This document shows positions 24,822 to 33,019 of a stretch of DNA of 64,000 nt, piece by piece. Under the pieces are notes generated by a model, which was not told the DNA's origin, searched no databases, and saw only the letters and a program-made list of their open reading frames with translations. Position numbers and translations under genes: made by a program. Source of the stretch: Rhizobium mesosinicum (GTDB lineage: Bacteria; Pseudomonadota; Alphaproteobacteria; Rhizobiales; Rhizobiaceae); NCBI RefSeq assembly GCF_019511345.1, contig NZ_JAEUAK010000001.1, forward strand, positions 744,001 through 808,000, read 5' to 3'. The stretch's first letter is position 1. Each line of letters opens with the position of its first letter.

Positions 24822-25450
24822 AGGCCGGGCCTCGAAAGCGCGTTGATGGCGGCTGCCGTCATGGCGCTGCCGCCGAGCCGGCCGCGCACGATGGCATAGG
24901 GAACGCCATAGGAATTTTCCGCAAGCGCATCCTTGGATTCGGCAGCCCCGACGAAGCCGACCGGCATGCCGATGATCGCCGCCGGCTTCGGCGCGCCGTC
25001 GCGCAAAAGTTCGAGAAGATGGAAGAGGGCCGTTGGCGCATTGCCGATGGCAACGACGCTGCCGGCGAGCCGGTCGAGCCAGAGATGGATTGCGGCGGCC
25101 GAGCGGGTATTGCCCGTCTGATGGGCAAGGTCATGCGTGCGCGGATCATGCAGGGTGCAGATCACCTCGTTCTTCGCCGGCAGGCGGGCGCGGGTCACGC
25201 CATGCGCCACCATCTCCGCATCGCAGAAAATCGGGGCGCCGTCCTGCAGGGCGATGCGCGCAGCGTGAACGAAATCGGGGGAGAAGACGAAGTTCTGCGC
25301 CGCCTCGACCAACCCGCAGGCATGGATCATGCGCACGGCGACGTCGGCCTCTTCAGGCGAAAAACGCGAGAGATCGGCTTCGCTGCGAATGATCGCGAAG
25401 GAGCGCTCGTAGATCGCGTCTCCGCTGCGGATATAATCGTAGTCTGGCAT
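24818..25450 (-). CDS. cobH: Precorrin-8X methylmutase
   Basis: 210 residues from the ATG at 25450 (MPDYDYIRSGDAIYERSF); a long open extension upstream runs antisense-like through cobG and is rejected. It moves a methyl group from C-11 to C-12, producing hydrogenobyrinate. The catalytic histidine is in MVAHGVTRARLP near residue 84. GNAPTALFHLLELL near 137 and IGMPVGFVGAAESKDAL near 162 are family-specific. It starts 2 bp after the cobG stop. Confidence 0.97.
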   Translation of the reverse strand: MPDYDYIRSGDAIYERSFAIIRSEADLSRFSPEEADVAVRMIHACGLVEAAQNFVFSPDFVHAARIALQDGAPIFCDAEMVAHGVTRARLPAKNEVICTLHDPRTHDLAHQTGNTRSAAAIHLWLDRLAGSVVAIGNAPTALFHLLELLRDGAPKPAAIIGMPVGFVGAAESKDALAENSYGVPYAIVRGRLGGSAMTAAAINALSRPGL

Positions 25451-25452
25451 TG

Positions 25453-26814
25453 CTATTCCTGTTGCAGCGCATCGGCGAGACCGGTGGGGCCGAGCCTCTT
25501 CAGGCAATCGGCACTCGACTCGCCGGCGCCTCTCTTGTCTTTGATCAGGCGGGCGAGCCTCTCTATAGCGAAATTGATCCCGCCGCCAGCAATCCTTGCA
25601 GCCGGTCTGTCTGCCGCGAGCCCGTCGACGACAAAGTCGTAACCGTCGCCCGACCCGACGATCGCGAGATCGGCGCGCCGATGCGCGCAACCTTTCGCAC
25701 AGCCGGAAAGATGAAGCTTCAGCGAGCCGTCGAAAAGCGCCGGAATTTGGTCGAGCAACTGGCTGGCAAGAGCCTTTGTATCGTAGAAAGCCAAGGCACA
25801 GGCCCCTTCCCCAGAGCAGGCAGCGATCTGCTCGGTTGGCTCGTTAGCAGTCACGCTAACGCCGTAACCGATGGCCGCTTCTTGAAGAGCCGGCATTGCC
25901 GTCTCGGCCAGACCAATCAGGAAGAAACCGCGATCCGGAGCCAGCCGGATTTCCCTTGCGCCGGCACTTTCGGCAGAGGTGAGGAAGGAAATCAGATCAG
26001 CGGCCATCGCCTGTCCGAACTTCAGGCGCACCCCTAGTATCGTGCTGCCGTTCCGCAGTTCCGTGACGCCGACGAAGGACGATTTCGTCGGCGCGGGACG
26101 GATAGACCGGATGCTATCGAGCTCAGGAAAATGGGCGCGCAGCATTGCTTTGTCGATGTCGCGGGCGCGTGTGCGCCTGCCATTCACAATCAGCATCTGC
26201 AACAGATCGCCGACCGCATTGACAGCGGCGTCCGCACTTCCGAGGACTAGTGGTGTGGCACCCTCTTCGTCGCCGGCTATCGAAACCAGCCATTGCCCTG
26301 TCGGCTGAGCGACGACGCGGATATCGGCGATGAGAGCGGAAAGGGAGAATCGACCGCCCCCGTCGATGAGGATGGAGAGTTTCGGCGCAAGATGGGGAGA
26401 GCTGAGAAGGTCGCCGAGCTTGATGCGCAGCATCACCTCCATGTCGGCCGCGTCGGCGATCTCGTCGGCATCAATGCCATGAAGCGGCGAAATCTCAATT
26501 GCCACGCCATCAGATATAATGATCCCGGCGGCATCGATCTCCGCCGCCAGCGGACTGACGGATTCAGTTTGCAGACCTCGAATCTGCAGATTGCCGCGAG
26601 CGGTGATTTCAACAACACCGTTTCCATGCCGTGCCGCTGCCGACGCCAGATGCCGGAACTGGGAGGTCGAGAGGGTGCCGCCAGCAGGTCGCAGGCGCAC
26701 GAGCAGGCCGTCGCCAGTTTGCATGGGTGCGGCGAGCGCCGGGCAGGCGCCGCGTTGCATGCCCACGATATCAGGTCTCTCTGCTTTCAAGATATTGCCG
26801 GCTGTGCTGCGCAT
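25453..26814 (-). CDS. cobG: Precorrin-3B synthase
   Basis: 453 residues, related to nitrite/sulfite reductases. It hydroxylates precorrin-3A at C-20 using O2, so it marks the aerobic cobalamin route. Ferredoxin-like half domains appear at ~35-105 (QTGDGLLVRLRPAGGTL, then NGVVEITARGNLQIRGLQ). The Fe-S ligands are CSGEGAC and SGCAKGCAHR, near residues 337 and 374. It lies 77 bp downstream of cobF, with no riboswitch-like element in the gap that I can recognise. Confidence 0.96.
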   Translation of the reverse strand: MRSTAGNILKAERPDIVGMQRGACPALAAPMQTGDGLLVRLRPAGGTLSTSQFRHLASAAARHGNGVVEITARGNLQIRGLQTESVSPLAAEIDAAGIIISDGVAIEISPLHGIDADEIADAADMEVMLRIKLGDLLSSPHLAPKLSILIDGGGRFSLSALIADIRVVAQPTGQWLVSIAGDEEGATPLVLGSADAAVNAVGDLLQMLIVNGRRTRARDIDKAMLRAHFPELDSIRSIRPAPTKSSFVGVTELRNGSTILGVRLKFGQAMAADLISFLTSAESAGAREIRLAPDRGFFLIGLAETAMPALQEAAIGYGVSVTANEPTEQIAACSGEGACALAFYDTKALASQLLDQIPALFDGSLKLHLSGCAKGCAHRRADLAIVGSGDGYDFVVDGLAADRPAARIAGGGINFAIERLARLIKDKRGAGESSADCLKRLGPTGLADALQQE

Positions 26815-26891
26815 TCATCCATCCTTTGGCCCATGTCTTACAAGATCGCGCCGGATGCAGCAAAGCGAGATCGGTTCGTTGACCGGAACAA

Positions 26892-27656
26892 TCAGTCGTC
26901 GAAATCGCGTCCCTTGCGCAGGAGATAAATGTCCATGATCCAGCCATGCCGCGCCCGTTCTTCGGCCCGGAGCCGGAGGATGTCGTCGGCTATATCGCCG
27001 AGCCGGCCCGAGCGGATCACTTCGTTCTCAGTGCCGAGATAGGCGCCCCAGAAGATCTCAGCATCGGGAGCGTCAGTCTTCGAAAAGGCCTGTTCGCCAT
27101 CGAGCATGACGATGGTGCTCTCATGCGTCAGTCCCGTTTCGGTCAGTCGCCGGCCGGTGGTGATCTCGACCGGCTTGCCGACGAGATTGACGGGAATGCG
27201 GTGGCTTGCCGCCAGCGCCTGGATGCTGGTGATGCCGGGAACGACGCTATAGTCGAAGGCGCAGGTATCGGTATTACGCACGCGTTCGATGATGCGGATC
27301 GTGCTGTCATAGAGGCTCGGATCGCCCCAGACGAGGAAGGCGCCGGCACCAGTTTCCGGCAGATCGGCAATCAGGCCCTCATAGATTTGGGCGATCGCGG
27401 CGTGCCAGTCGTCTACGCTCTGGGTATAAGTTCGGTCCTGGATTGAGCGCTTCGGCACCTCGAATTCAACGATGCGCACACCGTCGCGGGTCAAATATCG
27501 ATCGCAGATCTCCCTGCGCACGTCGGCAAGATCCGACTTCGCGGCACCCTTGGTCGGGATGAACACCACGTTTGCCGCGTTCATGGCGTTAATCGCCTGG
27601 ATGGTCAGATGTTCGGGATTGCCCGTTCCGATACCGATGATGTGGATATGCCGCAC
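26892..27656 (-). CDS. cobF: Precorrin-6A synthase (deacetylating)
   Basis: 254 residues from the GTG at 27656, which has GAGGCA 7 nt upstream and begins right at the family motif (VRHIHIIGIGTGNPEHLTIQ). An extension of 28 codons upstream is open but unsupported. It methylates C-1 of precorrin-5 with loss of acetate. FLVWGDPSLYDSTIRII near residue 106 and VPGITSIQALAASHRIPVN near 135 are the SAM site. It is the first gene of the minus-strand cob operon and is divergent from repA, 201 bp apart. Confidence 0.95.
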   Translation of the reverse strand: MRHIHIIGIGTGNPEHLTIQAINAMNAANVVFIPTKGAAKSDLADVRREICDRYLTRDGVRIVEFEVPKRSIQDRTYTQSVDDWHAAIAQIYEGLIADLPETGAGAFLVWGDPSLYDSTIRIIERVRNTDTCAFDYSVVPGITSIQALAASHRIPVNLVGKPVEITTGRRLTETGLTHESTIVMLDGEQAFSKTDAPDAEIFWGAYLGTENEVIRSGRLGDIADDILRLRAEERARHGWIMDIYLLRKGRDFDD

Positions 27657-27724
27657 GCTTTCTGCCTCGCGATTTCCAGCGGTTTGTGCCGCCAAAGCAA
27701 GCCTTTGGCAAGGGCGAACCCGGG

Positions 27725-27742
27725 AGTTGGCCGCGGCCAACT
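27725..27742. other. parS candidate, copy 1 (18-bp perfect palindrome)
   Basis: AGTTGGCCGCGGCCAACT is a perfect palindrome that fits the RepABC centromere pattern GTT-N4-GC-N4-AAC. It sits 116 bp upstream of repA. An identical copy lies within repB. Confidence 0.8.
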
Positions 27743-27757
27743 TTCTATCTGCGCGGT

Positions 27758-27780
27758 TAGCGAAGCGTTTATTGTCGCTA
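27758..27780. promoter_or_regulatory. Inverted repeat upstream of repA
   Basis: TAGCGA-N11-TCGCTA lies between the parS candidate and repA. RepA proteins autorepress from repeats in this position, so it is a possible operator. Confidence 0.35.
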
Positions 27781-27857
27781 GCCCCGAATCATGTCATCTT
27801 CGATACGCTTTTTGACGCTATGTTGATGGAAAAGCGCTTTAAGAAGGGGCAGGTGTT

Positions 27858-29054
27858 TTGGACAACATTAGCGTATCGACGACGGACGTTCGCATCGAAC
27901 GGCACGCTACGCAGCTCTCGCGCCAGCTTAAGCTGCTGCGAGAAAGGCTCTTCCCGCCGCTTTCGCAAAAGACGCTCCGGACATTTACCTCCGGCGAGGC
28001 AGCGCAGATGATCGGCGTCTCCGATGGCTATCTTCGCCAGCTTTCCTTGGATGGTAAGGGTCCGCAGCCGGACGTCTCGCATAATGGCCGGCGCTCCTAC
28101 ACCCTTGGCCAGATCAACGAGTTGCGCCAGCATATGGCGAAGGTCAAGCCGAAAGATGCGCTCTCCTATCTGCCGTGGCGCCGCGACAGCGAAAAGCTGC
28201 AGACGATTGCGATCACCAATTTCAAGGGCGGCTCGGCCAAGACCACGACAACCCTTTATCTGGCGCAGCATCTGGCGCTGGAAGGCTACCGGGTCCTGGC
28301 GATTGATCTCGACCCGCAGGCTTCGCTCTCCTCGCTGCTCGGCGTCCAGCCCGAGTTCGACCTCGGCGATGGCGACACGCTCTATGGCGCGATCCGCTAT
28401 GATGCGCAACGGCGCCCGTTGAAGGATATTATCCGCAAGACCTATTTCGACGGCCTTGATCTCGTCCCCGGCAATCTCGAACTCATGGAGTTCGAGCATG
28501 AAACGCCGCGAGCTTTGAATGATCGCCAGAGGCCGGAAGAGCTGTTCTTCCGCCGCGTCGGCAATGCGATTGCGGAAGTCGAAGGCAACTACGATATCGT
28601 CGTCATCGACTGCCCCCCACAACTCGGCTATCTCACGCTCGGAGCCGTCTGCGCCGCCACCTCCCTTCTCATCACCATTCATCCTCAGATGGTCGATGTC
28701 GCCTCCATGTCGCAATTTCTGTTGATGACCTCGGATCTTCTCTCCGTCGTGCGCAAGGCCGGTGGCGACCTGCAGCATGATTTCATCAAATACGTCGTCA
28801 CCCGTCACGAGCCTTTCGACGGGCCGCAATCACAGATCGTGGCACTCTTGCGCAATCTCTTCGGTGACGATGTGCTGACGGCAACGATCCTGAAATCGAC
28901 GGCGATTGCCGATGCGGGCCTGACGAAGCAGACCCTCTATGAAATTGAAAAGGGGCAGGTTCGCCGTTCCACCTATGACCGGGCACTGGAATCGGTTACC
29001 GCCGCCAATGGCGAGATTCTTGCCAGCATCCACAAAGCATGGGGCCGCACATGA
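27858..29054 (+). CDS. repA: RepABC-type plasmid partitioning ATPase RepA
   Basis: 398 residues, a normal RepA length. The only fitting start is the TTG at 27858, with AAGGGGCAGG 4-8 nt upstream; a stop codon lies six codons further up. The N-terminal winged-helix region is TFTSGEAAQMIGVSDGYLRQ near residue 42. The ParA-type deviant Walker A is NFKGGSAKTTTTLYLAQHL near 121, with Walker A' LAIDLDPQASLSSLLG near 148 and Walker B-like VVIDCPPQLGYLT near 250. It drives replicon segregation with RepB and represses the operon. It overlaps repB by 4 bp. Confidence 0.96.
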   Translation: MDNISVSTTDVRIERHATQLSRQLKLLRERLFPPLSQKTLRTFTSGEAAQMIGVSDGYLRQLSLDGKGPQPDVSHNGRRSYTLGQINELRQHMAKVKPKDALSYLPWRRDSEKLQTIAITNFKGGSAKTTTTLYLAQHLALEGYRVLAIDLDPQASLSSLLGVQPEFDLGDGDTLYGAIRYDAQRRPLKDIIRKTYFDGLDLVPGNLELMEFEHETPRALNDRQRPEELFFRRVGNAIAEVEGNYDIVVIDCPPQLGYLTLGAVCAATSLLITIHPQMVDVASMSQFLLMTSDLLSVVRKAGGDLQHDFIKYVVTRHEPFDGPQSQIVALLRNLFGDDVLTATILKSTAIADAGLTKQTLYEIEKGQVRRSTYDRALESVTAANGEILASIHKAWGRT

Positions 29055-30055
29055 GCAGACGAGATCGATTGAAGGGTTTGTTCACCGATACGGCGCAGGA
29101 GTTGGCCGCGGCCAACTTCGAGGAGACGTCTGTGCGTGGAGCGGCCGGTCCGGTACGCACCATGGCACTGACACTCGGCCGTATGGAGGAAGAGAGCAGG
29201 GCGATGGAGGAAGCCCTGTCGTCTGGCGAACATATCGTCGAACTCGATCCGGAGCTAATCGATTCCTCCTTCATTCGCGATCGCCTCGGGGATGAGCCCC
29301 TCGATCTCGAGGACGAGCTCGTGCAGTCGATCGCCGAGAACGGCCAGGAAGTGCCGATCCTCGTGCGACGCAATCCGCATCATGACGGGCGCTATCAGAT
29401 TGCCTATGGCCACCGCCGCCTTCAGGCCGTTAAACTGCTCGGCCGCAAGGTGCAGGCGGTCATCCGCAAGCTCGACGATACAGATCTCGTCATCGCCCAA
29501 GGCATAGAAAACTCCGCGCGACGCAATCTCTCCTATATTGAGCGAGCCGTCTTCGCGCTCAATCTCGAACTGAAGAAGTTCGATCGTCCCGTCATCATGA
29601 AGGCACTTTCAACCGACAAGACGGAATTGTCGAAGCTCATCTCCGTCGCGAAGGCCATTCCTGCCGATATCATCCAGGCCGTAGGTGCGGCGCCCGGCAT
29701 CGGCCGCAGACGGTGGATGGCGCTTGCCCAGGACTGGACCGACACCACCACCGGGCGTCTAACGAAGCTGATTGCATCCTCCACCTTCAATGCGGTCGAG
29801 AGCGATCGCCGCTTTGAGCTGATCATCGCCGAGCTTTCAAAGAAGGAAGAGACCAAGCCGCGAAGCACGGAATATGACTGGAAGCCTGCGAGCGGCGGCA
29901 AGATCGCCGGACGCATCAAGAGTTCCGGAACGTCCTTCACGATTGCCCTGAAGACAGGCGACGCATCGGATTTTGGCGCATATCTCTCAAGCCGCCTCGA
30001 CGAGCTTTATGAAGCCTACAAGGCCGAGAAGCCAAAGACAGGGAATACGCTGTAG
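29051..30055 (+). CDS. repB: RepABC-type partition protein RepB (ParB family)
   Basis: 334 residues from the ATG that overlaps the repA stop. The ParB domain shows VPILVRRNPHHDGRYQIAYG followed by HRR near residue 115, and GIENSARRNLSYIERAVFAL near 155. An HTH region follows (KALSTDKTELSKLISVAKAI). It binds parS sites and stimulates RepA. A perfect copy of the 18-bp palindrome found upstream of repA is embedded in its own codons 17-22 (ELAAAN). No repC follows; the next gene is a DUF1612/HTH protein. Confidence 0.95.
   Translation: MSRRDRLKGLFTDTAQELAAANFEETSVRGAAGPVRTMALTLGRMEEESRAMEEALSSGEHIVELDPELIDSSFIRDRLGDEPLDLEDELVQSIAENGQEVPILVRRNPHHDGRYQIAYGHRRLQAVKLLGRKVQAVIRKLDDTDLVIAQGIENSARRNLSYIERAVFALNLELKKFDRPVIMKALSTDKTELSKLISVAKAIPADIIQAVGAAPGIGRRRWMALAQDWTDTTTGRLTKLIASSTFNAVESDRRFELIIAELSKKEETKPRSTEYDWKPASGGKIAGRIKSSGTSFTIALKTGDASDFGAYLSSRLDELYEAYKAEKPKTGNTL
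29100..29117. other. parS candidate, copy 2, inside repB
   Basis: Identical to the palindrome at 27725-27742, sharing 21 bases in total (GG on the left and T on the right beyond the core). It lies 50 bp into repB. Confidence 0.75.
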
Positions 30056-30288
30056 CGCAGTGCGACGTATCGGAGCGGGAATGCAACCAAGCGCAAGCTC
30101 GATTTCCGCCTCCGAATGATCGGCGAAGCGATTGCCGCCGTGCTGTCGTCGATAGCCCACATGATCCCGTAGAAATAACGGCTTGAGCTTTTAGGAAATG
30201 CCGTTGCCCGCACGTTTTCATCATGCGATAACCGACGGAAGCAAATGCTGGTTTCCCTTCCTTTAGCGAGAATCAATTAAGCCGAACA
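30056..30288. other. repB to DUF1612 intergenic region
   Basis: In complete repABC operons this position holds a control region encoding a small antisense RNA that limits RepC. Here the following gene is not repC. I see no strong hairpin with a T-run, and several short interrupted repeats only. It may be a remnant of the control region or a promoter for the next gene. Confidence 0.35.
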
Positions 30289-31416
30289 ATGCGCTATGAT
30301 ATTGACGCCAACACGCTCCAGATGCTGCTTCCGGCCGTTGCCGGGGCCGAGGATGCTTTGGCGCGGCTCGATGAGCGGGCGGCGCGCTCGCCGGTAGGGC
30401 AGGGCTTTGCGGCGCGCAGCCATTTCTTCGATGCAGCCGGCGCGCTGTGGGTGGCGGGGGAACTTGTGCATGTGGAGGATCTCGTCCTGCACGATGCGCA
30501 TATGGACAGCCGCGCGCCGAGCCATGAGCTGACGATTGCCCATTCCGTCCTGCGGACACGGCGGCGGATCGAAACCGCCGATCCTGGTTGGGCGCTCTCC
30601 CCGGCAGGCCTCGGCGTGCTGACCGCCAGCACGCTGGAAGGGGAGGAGAGGGCGCCGGGGGCGGGAACGAACGCGCCGATCGGAGAGGCTGACGACGAGG
30701 ACGACCAAGCCCCACTTGCAGCCGAAATCGCCGAGCTTGACGCCCTGCTCGCCCGCTCGCAAAGACTTCTCGACCGGCATGCGGGGAAGGCCGTCGTGGA
30801 ACCGCCGACGGAGGCTGTGCCTTCGCAGCGCAATGACGACCCGCTCGGCCTATTCGGTGACGACGAATGGAACGAGGAAGAACGGATTCAGGAATGGCGT
30901 GGTCTGATCCCGCTCGTAGAGGAACTGCCCCCTAGCCTGGCGACCGCCATCCTCTTCGACGCCTGGGAACGGATCGAGCCGCTGCGCCGCCAGCATTGGC
31001 TGGGCGGCCTGCTGATTGCCAGCAGCCTGCGGGCGCGAGGCAAGGTTGCCTCGCATCTTTTTTCTTTCCATACCGGGTTGAAGCAGATTCGCCACGAGCG
31101 CCGGCGGGCGCGTAATCGCGTCACGCGCCTGCAGGCCTTTCTTGATGCCATGCGGGAGAGTGCCGTCGTTGGCCTTAAGGAGATCGACCGCCTATCGTTG
31201 GCGCGAACGCAGATGGAGCTGCGCTTTCGCGGTCGCCGCTCGAATAGCAGTCTGCCGCAGCTTGCCGATTTCATCCTCTCGCGTCCGATGGTGTCGGCCG
31301 CCATGGTCGCGCGTGAACTTGGCGTTACGCAACGTGGCGCGCTCAATCTGATCAATGAGATAGGCATCCGTGAAATCACCGGTCGCGGCCGCTATCGTGC
31401 CTGGGGCATAATCTGA
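30289..31416 (+). CDS. DUF1612 and HTH_13 domain protein, in the repC position
   Basis: 375 residues, family recognised from rhizobial plasmids but function unknown. Residues ~10-120 are rich in short helices (LLPAVAGAEDALARLDERA, then LVHVEDLVLHDAHMDSRAPS). An acidic linker (EADDEDDQAPLAAEIAELDALL) follows near 130-150. The DUF1612 core is around 190-300 (AILFDAWERIEPLRRQHWLG). The C-terminal helix-turn-helix (FILSRPMVSAAMVARELGVT, then LINEIGIREITGRGRYRAWG) should bind DNA. It sits 233 bp after repB. It lacks RepC features, so it is not a replication initiator by sequence. Confidence 0.82.
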   Translation: MRYDIDANTLQMLLPAVAGAEDALARLDERAARSPVGQGFAARSHFFDAAGALWVAGELVHVEDLVLHDAHMDSRAPSHELTIAHSVLRTRRRIETADPGWALSPAGLGVLTASTLEGEERAPGAGTNAPIGEADDEDDQAPLAAEIAELDALLARSQRLLDRHAGKAVVEPPTEAVPSQRNDDPLGLFGDDEWNEEERIQEWRGLIPLVEELPPSLATAILFDAWERIEPLRRQHWLGGLLIASSLRARGKVASHLFSFHTGLKQIRHERRRARNRVTRLQAFLDAMRESAVVGLKEIDRLSLARTQMELRFRGRRSNSSLPQLADFILSRPMVSAAMVARELGVTQRGALNLINEIGIREITGRGRYRAWGII

Positions 31417-31555
31417 ACCGCGTGGGCCACAGCCGCGAGCCGCGCTACGCGCATGAGCTCTGCTGGGAAAGAGCATGAGCCTGCATCCGCTCGATCAGTC
31501 CGCGCCTTTCAAACCCGAAGACTTACCGCCACAAGACCGGCTGATGACGAGAGGC

Positions 31556-32548
31556 CTAGCACCGCCAGCGCAATGCAGCGGTAGCGACGGGCGAATCCCA
31601 TAGAGAAAGCTCCTCGTCAGTGAGGAAAGCGAGCGTGATGGAAAGCCCCTGCATGTCGAGTGAAGTGGCATAGGTGCCAACAAGCGAGCGCTCGACTCGC
31701 AGGCCGTACTCCGACATGATTCGAAGGGCAGAGTTGTAGGCAAGATAGAGTTCAGCGGGCGGCGTGCCTCCAAGTCCGTTCACCAGGAGCAGTGTTTTAT
31801 CTGTGCTGCGGCTGGTATCGTTGAGGATAGTCTCGCTGAGATACCTGACAATAGTGTCAGCGTCGGAGAACCGCTCTCTCGAATGACCCGGCTCCCCATG
31901 AATGCCGACGCCCATCTCTACCTCGTTCGGCTCAAGCACGAAGGTTGTGCGCTGGGTGTCCGGTACCGCGACACCGGTCAGGGCAACGCCCATCGACCGG
32001 ATGCGTGAGGAGAGGCTATCACCAAAGGCTTTTAGTTCTGAAAGGGATCGACCCTGCTCGGCACCCGCTCCGAGGAGCTTTTCAATGATAAGCGTACCGG
32101 CAACCCCGCGTCGCCCACGACCGTCGCCGCCCCTCGTCGTTTCGATGTCGTCGCAGGCGAGGACCATTTCAATTTTATGCCGGTCTGACGCCATTTCTGA
32201 GGCCATTTCGAAGTTCATGACGTCGCCATCGTAGTTCTTGACGACGAGCAGGCAGCCAGCACCGGTGTCTGCTTCCTCTATCGCACTGACGATCTGGCTC
32301 GGCGTGGGCGATGTGAAGATATATCCGACACAGGCCGCATCGAGCATGCCGCGACCGATGAAGCCGATATGCATCGGCTCATGGCCCGCCCCGCCGCCAG
32401 AAATGATAGCGACCTTGCCAGGAACCAGCTCACGGCGGCGTATGCATTTGCGGCCTGCGCCGAACACAACGAACTCCTGATGGGCGCGCACGAAGCCTTC
32501 GATACTCTCGGCGACCATAGTCTCTGCCGTGTTCATGAATTTCTTCAT
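31556..32548 (-). CDS. dhaK: Dihydroxyacetone kinase subunit DhaK
   Basis: 330 residues from the ATG at 32548 (GGGAGGGGCTTG upstream). It binds dihydroxyacetone or a related ketose covalently. The active-site parts are GGGAGHEPMHIGFIGRGM near residue 50 and MGVGIHGEPGHSRERF near 200, whose His forms the hemiaminal. NYDGDVMNFEMA near 100 binds the phosphate/substrate region. It has no DhaL domain, so it should take phosphate from the separate DhaL. It is the last gene of the minus-strand operon, far from dhaL and dhaM but on the same transcript direction. Confidence 0.93.
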   Translation of the reverse strand: MKKFMNTAETMVAESIEGFVRAHQEFVVFGAGRKCIRRRELVPGKVAIISGGGAGHEPMHIGFIGRGMLDAACVGYIFTSPTPSQIVSAIEEADTGAGCLLVVKNYDGDVMNFEMASEMASDRHKIEMVLACDDIETTRGGDGRGRRGVAGTLIIEKLLGAGAEQGRSLSELKAFGDSLSSRIRSMGVALTGVAVPDTQRTTFVLEPNEVEMGVGIHGEPGHSRERFSDADTIVRYLSETILNDTSRSTDKTLLLVNGLGGTPPAELYLAYNSALRIMSEYGLRVERSLVGTYATSLDMQGLSITLAFLTDEELSLWDSPVATAALRWRC

Positions 32549-32607
32549 CAAGCCCCTCCCAAGGCGATGATCATGCCAATGCTTGTGCCTGTGCCACAAG
32601 GGCTTGG

Positions 32608-33018
32608 TTAATCCGGCAGCCCAGAAATTGCTGCGATCTTCTGCACCAGATCCGAAATCGCTTCCTCAAGCAGCCGATTGCGTCTCTCGTCGCCGAAGTC
32701 GGGCACCATCAGCGAAAGGTGCCGCAGTTTTTCCGAGGCGCCAAGTTCCGGCAGCTTGCCCGGATGGGCCGTTTGATATGCATCCAGAAAGCGCTCCTGT
32801 TCAGCGGCACTGAAATGACACACCCGGAAGATCGTGGCGAGGTGGCGGGCTGGAAGCGGCGTTGCATAAGTCGGGCTTGTTATCTGCGTGACGAAACTGC
32901 GATGCTTGCCGAGTTCCGTCGCAAGGCGCTGACGTGTTCCGGAAGGCCTGTTGTCAATGATCTGCGCCAGAATGGACTTATAGGCGATAATGGCGTCTTC
33001 CGTGTCTTCGCGCGCCAT
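32608..33018 (-). CDS. Small XRE-like protein of unknown function in the DHA kinase operon
   Basis: 136 residues from the ATG at 33018, which has GGAG 6 nt upstream and starts one base after the Enzyme I stop. Residues ~25-45 (GTRQRLATELGKHRSFVTQI) resemble a helix-turn-helix, followed by ATIFRVCHFSAAEQERFLDA near 65-85 and a helical tail. I do not recognise a named family. Its position between Enzyme I and DhaK suggests a regulator or an adapter of the kinase system. Coupled spacing argues that it is co-expressed. It could bind the repeats upstream of the operon, but nothing proves this. Confidence 0.65.
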   Translation of the reverse strand: MAREDTEDAIIAYKSILAQIIDNRPSGTRQRLATELGKHRSFVTQITSPTYATPLPARHLATIFRVCHFSAAEQERFLDAYQTAHPGKLPELGASEKLRHLSLMVPDFGDERRNRLLEEAISDLVQKIAAISGLPD

Positions 33019-33019
33019 C

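Noticed and set aside
26815..27857. Cobalamin riboswitch upstream of cobG or cobF
   Set aside because: The gaps lack a recognisable B12-box element and are too short on the cobG side.
27789..28829. 346-codon minus-strand open frame opposite repA
   Set aside because: Antisense to the ParA-type ATPase motifs; no independent features.
30289..31416. repC replication initiator
   Set aside because: The protein after repB has DUF1612 and HTH features and no RepC similarity.
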